The notes beneath the pieces were generated by a model. It did no database searches, was not told where the DNA came from, and saw only the letters and a program-made list of their open reading frames with translations. A program made the position numbers and the translations under genes. Below, one piece after another: positions 1-6,586 of a stretch of 23,360 nucleotides of DNA. Origin of the DNA: an uncultured Pelagibacteraceae bacterium (GTDB lineage: Bacteria; Pseudomonadota; Alphaproteobacteria; Pelagibacterales; Pelagibacteraceae); assembly GCA_902519635.1 (NCBI GenBank), contig CABYKW010000008.1:1-23360 (forward strand), written 5' to 3'. Numbering within the stretch: the first letter of the stretch is position 1; every line of letters starts with the position of its first letter.

Positions 1-458
1 ATAGCTTTAACTAGTTCTCCTTCTTTATTTGTATCTATAAAAATTTCTCCGATTTTACCGTCGTCATATTCGCCTGTGTGCAAATATACTTTGTGATCTC
101 CTATTTGCGCTTTTTGGATATAACCTTTTCTTCTATCAGGCATTTTAAATCTAGCATTATTTTGGTTTTTCATTTTTATTGATTGATTATTATCGATAGT
201 ATCTTTATTTTTAGAACTAATTATCTTGTTTGAAATAGATGAGGACAACAAGGTATCAGTTTTACTTGTTTTTTCAGCAGACTCTTTTTTGTTTCCAATT
301 TTTTTAGTTTTTCTACTATTAAGTTTTACATCAATTACTTCAACTTCCCCATCATTTCTAGAGTCAATTTTAGATAGTTCTTTGTCATTAAGATCGTTTA
401 AAGTATGTACTGTTTTAAAGGTACACGTATAATAAGTTTCAACTATAAATTTTTTCAT
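1..458 (-). CDS. TSCPD-domain protein, NrdJ C-terminal-like (partial)
   Basis: The gene runs off the left edge, so only its first 152 codons are present. I translated the minus strand from the ATG at 458-456. It begins [14 protein letters not shown] and continues through a Ser/Lys/Asn-rich, probably disordered stretch at about residues 50-100. It then enters a block with [36 protein letters not shown] and NKEGELVKA. That block closely resembles the C-terminal part of alphaproteobacterial adenosylcobalamin-dependent ribonucleotide reductase (NrdJ, TSCPD domain). No reductase catalytic barrel precedes it, so this looks like a free-standing module rather than a whole enzyme. Family membership is my recognition of the motif; the role (nucleotide-linked or regulatory) is unknown. 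The gene is divergent from the NDUFA12 gene across a 105-bp gap (459-563) in which I can defend no specific promoter. Confidence 0.7.
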   Translation of the reverse strand, partial: MKKFIVETYYTCTFKTVHTLNDLNDKELSKIDSRNDGEVEVIDVKLNSRKTKKIGNKKESAEKTSKTDTLLSSSISNKIISSKNKDTIDNNQSIKMKNQNNARFKMPDRRKGYIQKAQIGDHKVYLHTGEYDDGKIGEIFIDTNKEGELVKA

Positions 459-563
459 TTAAAAAGGAATCTGTTTATCTAAGATATATAGCAAATATAC
501 AGAGTGTCTGATATAAATAATTATACACTTATTAATTGTGTGGATTTATAAAAATTATAAAAT

Positions 564-917
564 ATGAATTTAAAAATATTTTTTACATGGTGGAATAGAC
601 AGACATTTGGAACTTTTCTTAAGACATTATTTTTTGGAAAATATGTGGGCAAAGATGAGTTTGGAAATAAATATTACAAAAACAAACAAGATGAGCGTTG
701 GGTAATATATTCTAACAATATTGAAGCAACAAAAATCACATCTGATTGGTTTATGTGGATGCATCATACTATAGACAAAATTCCGGATAAAAATAATAAA
801 AAATATATTTGGCAAAAAGAACATTTAGAAAATAAAACAGGTTTAAAAGATGCGTACAAACCTACAAAAATTAAAAAAAACAATAAACTTAAGAAATATG
901 AAACTTGGAAATTATAG
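564..917 (+). CDS. NADH:ubiquinone oxidoreductase 17.2 kDa subunit (NDUFA12 family)
   Basis: This 117-residue protein belongs to the NDUFA12/B17.2 family, an accessory subunit of respiratory complex I found in alphaproteobacteria and mitochondria. It acts at the cytoplasmic membrane with the NADH dehydrogenase core. Visible signatures are the N-terminal WWNRQTFGT region (9-17), KYVGKDEFGNKYY (26-38), ERWVIY (44-49), EATKITSDWFMWMHHT (54-69) and a C-terminal Lys-rich tail with YKPTKI. Length fits the bacterial family (about 110-135 residues). The ATG at 564 begins the family's usual N terminus. The following DUF2155 gene starts inside this gene's last 20 bases, so the two are probably co-transcribed. 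Confidence 0.9.
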   Translation: MNLKIFFTWWNRQTFGTFLKTLFFGKYVGKDEFGNKYYKNKQDERWVIYSNNIEATKITSDWFMWMHHTIDKIPDKNNKKYIWQKEHLENKTGLKDAYKPTKIKKNNKLKKYETWKL

Positions 918-1407
918 ATTTATTTTTTTAATTTTTATTTTAACTTTTTACAATCTTATATCTCTTGCTGAAGATAAAGTTTCTACTTCTCCTCTTATTA
1001 ATTTAAACGAATTAAAACCAAGTTTTGAAGAAATGGAAGATAGTGGTAATGATACAAACAACAATATAGTTATTAAAAATAAAAAAAAAATTTTACCGAA
1101 CAAGAATTCACCTAGTGCAAAATTTATTGGCTTGGACAAGATTACCGCGAAAACGTCAGAAATTGTAATTAATTTGGGTGAAATAAAAACGTTTGGTCCA
1201 TTAGAAATTAAAGTTTTAAAGTGTGGCAAGATAGAATCTGATAATAAAAATAATAGTGTAGCTTACTTACAGGTAAAAGATTTATCGGAAAATCAAAATG
1301 AGAAAGTTTTTATTTTTAATGGATGGACATTTTCTTCTGACCCAACAATAGCTCCTTTTGATCATGCAATTTATGATTTACAATTAGTTAATTGTAACAA
1401 TATTTAA
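898..1407 (+). CDS. DUF2155 exported protein
   Basis: This is a 169-residue DUF2155-family protein of unknown function, typical of alphaproteobacteria. The ATG at 898 is preferred over the upstream in-frame ATG at 850. From 898 the protein begins MKLGNYRFIFLIFILTFYNL, a classic signal peptide or anchor, while the upstream version puts a charged 16-residue extension in front of it. After a low-complexity linker (25-75), the domain spans about 78-166: GLDKITAKTSEI, GEIKTFGPLEIKVLKC, VFIFNGWTFSSDPTIAPFDH and IYDLQLVNC. Cys109 and Cys166 could form a periplasmic disulfide, which is inference. The start overlaps the NDUFA12 gene by 20 bp. The stop lies in a TTAA palindrome shared with the stop of the convergent accC gene. 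A run of ten A at 1081-1090 lies within the gene. Confidence 0.82.
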   Translation: MKLGNYRFIFLIFILTFYNLISLAEDKVSTSPLINLNELKPSFEEMEDSGNDTNNNIVIKNKKKILPNKNSPSAKFIGLDKITAKTSEIVINLGEIKTFGPLEIKVLKCGKIESDNKNNSVAYLQVKDLSENQNEKVFIFNGWTFSSDPTIAPFDHAIYDLQLVNCNNI

Positions 1408-2741
1408 TAAAATTTTTCTTTACCTAGCCAATTAGTATCAAAATCTGAATTTATAAATTTTTTATGATTTAATATTTTTTTATGAAGATCTATAGTTGTT
1501 GTAATTCCCTCTAAAACAAATTCATCCAAGGATCTAAGAGTTCTTTGAATGGCCTCCGATCTATTTCGACCTTTGCAAATGACTTTAGCAATTAAACTGT
1601 CATAGTAAGGAGTAACTTTGCAACCTTGAAAAATTGAACCATCTACACGAGTTCTAAAACCAGAGGGCTGATGACAAACGCTAATTATTCCTGGGCTAGG
1701 TTGAAAATCTAAGGCAGGATTTTCTGCATTTATTCTACATTCAATAGAATGACCCCTTGGATCTATATCACTTTGTTTCAACGCAGTTTCACCTGTAAAA
1801 GCTATCCATAATTGTTCTTTTACAATATCAATTCCTGTTTGTACTTCTGTAACCGGGTGTTCAACTTGGACTCTTGTATTCATTTCTAAGAAAAAAAATT
1901 TTCCATTTTCATAAATAAACTCTACTGTTCCAGCACCTTCATAACCAATTTGCTCTACCATTTTTACTGTTTTTTCCAATAAATCTTTTCTTTGTTTATC
2001 GGTTAATACTGGACTTGGAGTTTCTTCAATTAATTTTTGATGTCTTCTTTGGACTGAACAATCTCTTTCACCTAAATGAACAGTTTTATTTTTTCCAGAC
2101 ATGATTTGTACTTCGATATGTCTTGGATTTTTAAAGTATTTTTCAATATATAACTCATCATTTCCAAAATATTTTTTTGCTTCATTTTTTGCTGTTAAAA
2201 ATAAATTTTCCAATTGACTTTCTTCCTCAACAATTTTCATTCCTTTTCCACCGCCGCCGCCTGCTGCTTTTATCAATACGGGGTATCCGATGTCTTTACA
2301 TACGGATTTTGCTTCAGAGAAAGATTTAACTCCGCCTTCAGAACCTTCAATTATTGGCAAACCATATTTTTTAGCTATCCTTTTTGCTTCAATTTTATCT
2401 CCCATTTTTGAAATTAAATCAGAACTCGGTCCTATAAATTTAATTCCATGCTTACTTACCATTTCAGCAAATTTAGAATTTTCTGATAAAAAACCATAAC
2501 CAGGATGTATAGCTTCAGCGTTAGTTAAATCTACCGCAGACATAATTGAAGAAATATTTAAATAACTATTTTGAGGCTGGTGTGATCCTATACAAACACT
2601 TTCGTCCGCTAATCTTACATGCATAGCGTCTGAGTCTACATCTGAATGAACAGCGACTGTCGCTATACCCCATTCTTTGCATGCTCTTATTATTCTAACA
2701 GCAATTTCACCTCTGTTAGCTATCAAAACTTTTTTGAACAT
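1404..2741 (-). CDS. accC: Acetyl-CoA carboxylase, biotin carboxylase subunit
   Basis: AccC (445 residues) uses ATP and bicarbonate to carboxylate the biotin carried on AccB, the first half-reaction of malonyl-CoA synthesis in the cytosol. Domains in order are the N-terminal Rossmann-like domain (MFKKVLIANRGEIAVRIIRA), the ATP-grasp with Lys116, Lys158 and glycine loop GGGGGKGM (161-168), and the C-terminal biotin carboxylase domain. The catalytic region is ERDCSVQRRHQKLIEE (225-240) and FLEMNTRVQVEHPVTE (284-299), with Glu286, Asn288, Arg290 and the VEHP block. Length equals the family norm of about 446-450. It lies 6 bp downstream of accB and is the last gene of the aroQ-accB-accC unit. Its stop shares the TTAA at 1404-1407 with the convergent DUF2155 gene. 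Confidence 0.98.
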   Translation of the reverse strand: MFKKVLIANRGEIAVRIIRACKEWGIATVAVHSDVDSDAMHVRLADESVCIGSHQPQNSYLNISSIMSAVDLTNAEAIHPGYGFLSENSKFAEMVSKHGIKFIGPSSDLISKMGDKIEAKRIAKKYGLPIIEGSEGGVKSFSEAKSVCKDIGYPVLIKAAGGGGGKGMKIVEEESQLENLFLTAKNEAKKYFGNDELYIEKYFKNPRHIEVQIMSGKNKTVHLGERDCSVQRRHQKLIEETPSPVLTDKQRKDLLEKTVKMVEQIGYEGAGTVEFIYENGKFFFLEMNTRVQVEHPVTEVQTGIDIVKEQLWIAFTGETALKQSDIDPRGHSIECRINAENPALDFQPSPGIISVCHQPSGFRTRVDGSIFQGCKVTPYYDSLIAKVICKGRNRSEAIQRTLRSLDEFVLEGITTTIDLHKKILNHKKFINSDFDTNWLGKEKFY

Positions 2742-2747
2742 TATTTT

Positions 2748-3173
2748 TTATTTAAGAATAATTAATGGTTGACCAAATTCTACTGGCTGGCCATCATTAA
2801 CTAGAATTTTTTTAACAACACCATCACTTGTTGAAGGTACATGATTCATTGTTTTCATGGCTTCAACTATCATTACAGTTTGGCCTTTTTTTATTTTATC
2901 TCCAACTTGAACAAATTTTTTTCCACCTGGTTCAGGAGCTAAATAAGCTGTACCAATAATTGGAGATTTTACCCTTATGCCGTCAGATTCATCTGATTCA
3001 TTTAAGACTGCTTTATTTGGAGATACTACTGCACTTGATTTAATTTGATCTATTATTTTAGATGCTTTGGAAACTTTAATTTTTGTTTGACCTTCTTGAT
3101 ATTCAAGTTCAGTTAAATTGAACTCCTTTAAATGATCAACTAGTTCTTGAATAAGTTTTTTGTCTATTTTCAT
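2748..3173 (-). CDS. accB: Acetyl-CoA carboxylase biotin carboxyl carrier protein
   Basis: AccB (141 residues) carries biotin between biotin carboxylase and the carboxyltransferase. The N-terminal helical region (1-40) is followed by a linker rich in Ser, Asn and Asp, then the C-terminal biotinyl/lipoyl domain (68-141). The domain starts VKSPIIGTAYLAPEPGGKKF and contains the biotinylation site EAMKTMN, with Lys107 as the modified residue, and ends VEFGQPLIILK. The linker is Ser/Asp-rich rather than the Ala/Pro-rich linker of many homologues. Its ATG overlaps the aroQ TGA as ATGA, a sign of translational coupling, and accC follows after 6 bp. Confidence 0.97.
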   Translation of the reverse strand: MKIDKKLIQELVDHLKEFNLTELEYQEGQTKIKVSKASKIIDQIKSSAVVSPNKAVLNESDESDGIRVKSPIIGTAYLAPEPGGKKFVQVGDKIKKGQTVMIVEAMKTMNHVPSTSDGVVKKILVNDGQPVEFGQPLIILK

Positions 3174-3607
3174 TTTTTCAAATAATTTTTCATTGCTTGT
3201 AAAGCCATTATATAACCATCTGTACCAAATCCACAGAGAATACCAGTTGCTAATTTACTAATCAGTGATTTATGCCTGAATTCTTCTCTATTGTAAATAT
3301 TAGTTATATGTAATTCGATTATAGGTATTTTAAGTACTTTCAACGCATCATGTATTGCAACTGAAGTATGAGTGTAGGCCCCAGCGTTTATAATCAAGCC
3401 GTGTTGTTCCTTTCTAGCTTTTTGAATTTCTTCGACCAATTCTCCTTCAATATTTGATTGAAACAAAGAAAGATCAATATTATTTTTTTTAGCAAATTCT
3501 TTACAGCTATTATCAATATCTTCTAATGTAATATTACCGTATTTTTCTTTTTCTCGTTCACCTAAAAGGTTGAGGTTTGGTCCGTTAAGAATTATAATTT
3601 TATTCAT
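3170..3607 (-). CDS. aroQ: Type II 3-dehydroquinate dehydratase
   Basis: AroQ converts 3-dehydroquinate to 3-dehydroshikimate in the shikimate pathway. The start at 3607 gives 145 residues beginning MNKIIILNGPNLNLLGEREK, matching the family. The ATG just before it (3610) is equally possible. The longer in-frame start at 3697 would add a non-homologous extension reading back through thiS and is rejected. Active-site features are Tyr23 (EKYG), INAGAYTHTSVAIHDAL (73-89, with Asn74 and His80), ELHITNIYNREEFRHKS (98-114) and Gly-rich GILCGFGTDGY. It heads the aroQ-accB-accC unit and is divergent from thiS, with only 34 bp between the two start codons. Confidence 0.96.
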   Translation of the reverse strand: MNKIIILNGPNLNLLGEREKEKYGNITLEDIDNSCKEFAKKNNIDLSLFQSNIEGELVEEIQKARKEQHGLIINAGAYTHTSVAIHDALKVLKIPIIELHITNIYNREEFRHKSLISKLATGILCGFGTDGYIMALQAMKNYLKK

Positions 3608-3641
3608 CATTGATTTTATAAGGTACCTAGTTAACTCAATT

Positions 3642-3845
3642 ATGGCAAAAATACAATTAAATGGAAAAAAAATCTCAATAAAACCTAAAGCAACCATTTA
3701 TGATTTGTTAAAAAAATTTAAACTTAACAATAAAAAAGTAGCTATAGAACACAACGGAATTATTATACCAAAATCTAATTATAAAAAAAAATATTTAAAA
3801 AATAATGATAAATTAGAAGTCGTGCATTTTATTGGAGGAGGATAG
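3642..3845 (+). CDS. thiS: Thiamine biosynthesis sulfur carrier ThiS
   Basis: ThiS is a small ubiquitin-like sulfur carrier. Its C-terminal glycine is adenylated by ThiF and converted to a thiocarboxylate that donates sulfur to ThiG for the thiazole ring. The ATG at 3642 gives 67 residues ([13 protein letters not shown] to VVHFIGGG). The in-frame ATG at 3570 would start inside aroQ and add a non-homologous hydrophobic stretch, so it is rejected. The protein ends in Gly-Gly-Gly, the expected flexible tail. The GGA GGA GGA codons of that tail double as the ribosome binding site for thiG. No thiF is present in the window. Only 34 bp separate this gene from aroQ, too little for a TPP riboswitch. 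Confidence 0.93.
   Translation: MAKIQLNGKKISIKPKATIYDLLKKFKLNNKKVAIEHNGIIIPKSNYKKKYLKNNDKLEVVHFIGGG
3834..3841 (+). promoter_or_regulatory. Strong Shine-Dalgarno for thiG inside the thiS tail codons
   Basis: GGAGGAGG lies 5 bases upstream of the TTG at 3847, an ideal position for a ribosome binding site. It is also the codons for the ThiS C-terminal Gly-Gly-Gly. This fixes the thiG start at 3847 rather than the in-frame TTG at 3832, which would lie before the motif. Confidence 0.7.
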
Positions 3846-3846
3846 T

Positions 3847-4620
3847 TTGAAGAAAGATATTTTCAAAGTTGCAAACAAAAAATTAAAATCTAGATTAATC
3901 GTTGGTACCGGTAAGTATAAAAATTTTAAACAAACTGCCCAGGCGGTCAAAGAATCAGGAGCTGATATGGTAACTGTTGCTGTTAGGAGAGTAAATATTC
4001 TTGATAAAAAAAAACCAATTTTAACTGACTATCTTAATCCAAAAAAAATTATCTATTTACCAAACACTGCTGGATGTTTCACCTCAGAAGATGCTTTGAG
4101 AACTTTAAGGTTAGCGAGAGAAATGGGTGGATGGAAATTAGTTAAACTAGAAGTTTTGGGGGATAAAAAAACTCTGTACCCAAATATGATTGAAACACTT
4201 AAATCGACAAAAGTTCTTGTTAAAGAAGGCTTCAAAGTAATGGTTTATTGCACTGACGATCCTTTATTAGCAAAAAAATTAGAGGACAGCGGTGCTTCTG
4301 CAATTATGCCATTAGCATCTCCCATAGGCTCAGGTTTAGGTTTACAAAACAAAATTAACATTTCTTTAATAATTAAGCAGTCAAAAGTTCCAGTGATCGT
4401 AGATGCTGGTATAGGAACTGCTTCAGATGCTACAATAGCGATGGAAATGGGTTGTGATGGTGTTTTAATTAATAGTGCAATTGCGAATTCAAAAAATCCT
4501 ATAAAAATGGCTAGAGCATTTAAGAATGCAGTGGTTGCCGGAAGAGAATCCTATTTAGCAGGGAGGATGAAAAAAAACTATTTTGCATCTCCAAGTTCGC
4601 CAATTGATGGTTTGATCTAG
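3847..4620 (+). CDS. thiG: Thiazole synthase ThiG
   Basis: ThiG condenses deoxyxylulose phosphate, dehydroglycine and ThiS-borne sulfur into the thiamine thiazole. With the TTG start at 3847 it has 257 residues, the normal size for this TIM-barrel enzyme. Visible signatures are [10 protein letters not shown] (17-26), [23 protein letters not shown] (71-93), the Schiff-base lysine Lys100 in [20 protein letters not shown], and the phosphate-binding [15 protein letters not shown] and GVLINSAIA. The gene follows thiS with 1 bp between stop and start. Its TAG stop is part of a CTAG palindrome that also encodes the stop of the convergent RNase gene. Confidence 0.96.
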   Translation: MKKDIFKVANKKLKSRLIVGTGKYKNFKQTAQAVKESGADMVTVAVRRVNILDKKKPILTDYLNPKKIIYLPNTAGCFTSEDALRTLRLAREMGGWKLVKLEVLGDKKTLYPNMIETLKSTKVLVKEGFKVMVYCTDDPLLAKKLEDSGASAIMPLASPIGSGLGLQNKINISLIIKQSKVPVIVDAGIGTASDATIAMEMGCDGVLINSAIANSKNPIKMARAFKNAVVAGRESYLAGRMKKNYFASPSSPIDGLI

Positions 4621-6440
4621 GCTATTTTTTTTCTTCTAAACCATAATGTTCGTGGTTTCTTAATTTTCTTTTTAACGGTCTTAATTTTTTTTGATTTTTT
4701 TAAATTTATTTTAGTTTCACTTTTATTCCTAAATGGTTTTTTGTTCTCTTTAGAATTTTCCTTAAATTCATTTAATTTATCTATATTTTCAATTGTATTA
4801 ATAACTTTTTTAGATTTATTTAAAAGTTCAATTTTATATTCAGGAATTATTAGCTTAGCATCTGCAAAAAAATTAATTTTGAAAGTATATTTTTTTTCAA
4901 AATATTCTATTTCTTTGAAAAGTTTACTTTCAATATATAATTTTACTTTTTCAGGGATATAAGCTTTAATAATTTTTACTTTATTATTAAAAGAATAAAA
5001 TTCAATTTTTTTGATAATTTTTTGAGCAAAAGACTCTAAAGATAATATAGTTTCCCAATTTATTGAGGCTTCTCGAAGTCGTTGTCTTGTCATTTCTAAT
5101 AAACCAAAGTTACTAATTCTTCCAACCTGAATTCGAGCTCTATCTTTTCTTATGCTTTCTCTCATCTTTTTTTCTACTGTTCTTCTATTATAGAAGTTCA
5201 TCATGTCTATAAAATCAATTACTATTAAACCTGATAAGTCCCTTAGTTTTATTTGGCGAGATATTTCTTCAGCAGCTTCTAGATTTGTATTTAATGCAGT
5301 TTTCTCAATATTAGTTTGTTTTGTAGATTGCCCAGAATTAATATCAATTGCGACAAGGGCTTCAGTTGGATTTATGACTAAATAACCACCAGATTTCAAT
5401 TTTACAGTAGGTTCAAATATATTGTTTAATTCTTTTTCAATATTTGCGTCATGAAAGAGAGGAATTTTTCCTCTATATTTTTTTATATTTTTTACATTTT
5501 TAGGCATTAATTCTTTCATAAACTTCTTTGCCTTTTGATAAGCTTCATTCCCATCAATATAAACATTTTTTGTTTCATTATCGTAAGTGTCTCGTATAGT
5601 CCGTTTTATGATATCTCCTTCCTCATACACCAAAGATGGTGCATTTGAATTTAAAGCTTTATCTCTTATTTCTTCCCAAGTTTTTAATGTATTTTGAAAA
5701 TCTTTTTCTATCTCATTTTTTGTTTTATTAGCACCCGCAGTTCTCACTATGATGCCCATACTTTTTGGAATTTCAATTTGATTTAAAATACCTCTCATTT
5801 TCTGTCTATCAGAAGAGTTAAAAATTTTTCTTGATATGCCTCCCCCCTTTGGAGTGTTCGGCATTAAAACTATATATTTGCCAGCTAAAGATATAAACGT
5901 CGTAAGAGCAGCACCTTTCTGACCTCTTTCTTCCTTAATGACTTGTATCAATATTACTTGTCCTGGTTTTATAACTTCTTGTATTCTATATCTCTTCAAA
6001 CCATATGAAGTTTTTAATTCTTCTCTATATTCTTTTTTTACCTCTTCATCATTTTTAACTAAATTTTTATCTTCTTCGTTTATTTCTGGTGATTTGCTGT
6101 CATCTTTATCTTTATCGATCTCTTCTAAAGTTTTATTTTTAAGATTTTCTCTTATTTTTTCTTCCGCATCTCTAATTTTTTCTTTATCTTCAGAAGGAAT
6201 TTGATAATAATCAGACTGAATATCGTTAAAGGCTAAAAAACCATGTCTAACTCTTCCAAAATTGATAAATGCTGCCTGTAGAGAAGGCTCTATTCTGCTT
6301 ACTGTTCCAAGATAAATATTGTTTTTAAAATTTAACTTGTTTTTATCTTCAAACTCATATTCTTCAATAGAGGAGTTGGATTTAAGAACGATACGAGTTT
6401 CATTTGGATGCGAAGCATCGATATATAAATTTTTTTCCAT
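4617..6440 (-). CDS. rne: Ribonuclease E/G family protein
   Basis: This 607-residue endoribonuclease belongs to the RNase E/G family, involved in mRNA decay and RNA processing. The N-terminal S1 RNA-binding domain begins about residue 38 ([20 protein letters not shown]) and is interrupted by a charged, low-complexity insert (about 83-147). It resumes at [24 protein letters not shown]. The Mg-binding catalytic aspartates are Asp366 ([10 protein letters not shown]) and Asp409 ([10 protein letters not shown]), 43 residues apart as in Escherichia coli RNase E. The Zn-link CPxC motif that normally follows MTRQRLR is absent, and the protein contains no cysteine. The tail (540-607) is Lys-rich and ends [13 protein letters not shown], resembling the GWW motif by which alphaproteobacterial RNase E binds PNPase. 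RNase G is the alternative name; the S1 insert and tail favour RNase E. Confidence 0.9.
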   Translation of the reverse strand: MEKNLYIDASHPNETRIVLKSNSSIEEYEFEDKNKLNFKNNIYLGTVSRIEPSLQAAFINFGRVRHGFLAFNDIQSDYYQIPSEDKEKIRDAEEKIRENLKNKTLEEIDKDKDDSKSPEINEEDKNLVKNDEEVKKEYREELKTSYGLKRYRIQEVIKPGQVILIQVIKEERGQKGAALTTFISLAGKYIVLMPNTPKGGGISRKIFNSSDRQKMRGILNQIEIPKSMGIIVRTAGANKTKNEIEKDFQNTLKTWEEIRDKALNSNAPSLVYEEGDIIKRTIRDTYDNETKNVYIDGNEAYQKAKKFMKELMPKNVKNIKKYRGKIPLFHDANIEKELNNIFEPTVKLKSGGYLVINPTEALVAIDINSGQSTKQTNIEKTALNTNLEAAEEISRQIKLRDLSGLIVIDFIDMMNFYNRRTVEKKMRESIRKDRARIQVGRISNFGLLEMTRQRLREASINWETILSLESFAQKIIKKIEFYSFNNKVKIIKAYIPEKVKLYIESKLFKEIEYFEKKYTFKINFFADAKLIIPEYKIELLNKSKKVINTIENIDKLNEFKENSKENKKPFRNKSETKINLKKSKKIKTVKKKIKKPRTLWFRRKKIA

Positions 6441-6529
6441 TTTAAGTGAATTCTGTTGAAAGTCTTTAATTTTATAAATTTAAATTTTAACATGAATAAA
6501 TAGTATACAATTTTATGATTAATTGCACC

Positions 6530-6535
6530 TATAAT
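6530..6535 (+). promoter_or_regulatory. Possible -10 element for the mrcA operon
   Basis: The 146-bp gap between the divergent RNase E/G and mrcA genes holds a perfect TATAAT at 6530-6535, 51 bases upstream of the mrcA ATG. No convincing -35 hexamer sits at 16-18 bp, so this is only a candidate. Such hexamers arise easily by chance in AT-rich DNA. I see no other feature in this gap. Confidence 0.3.
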
Positions 6536-6586
6536 AATTTTATCATGCCCTAAGATAGCCAGATTTTACGCATTACATTATTAAAG

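Noticed and set aside
226..432. Plus-strand ORF of 68 aa
   Set aside because: It is antisense to the TSCPD-domain gene, whose minus-strand frame is open and has recognisable motifs. The plus ORF is a low-complexity Ser/Leu/Phe shadow.
2214..2499. Plus-strand ORFs inside accC
   Set aside because: They are antisense shadows of the ATP-grasp coding region, with no homology signature.
3607..3697. Upstream extension of aroQ to 3697
   Set aside because: The extension is antisense to thiS and unrelated to the family. MNKIIILNGPNLNLL at 3607 is the family N terminus.
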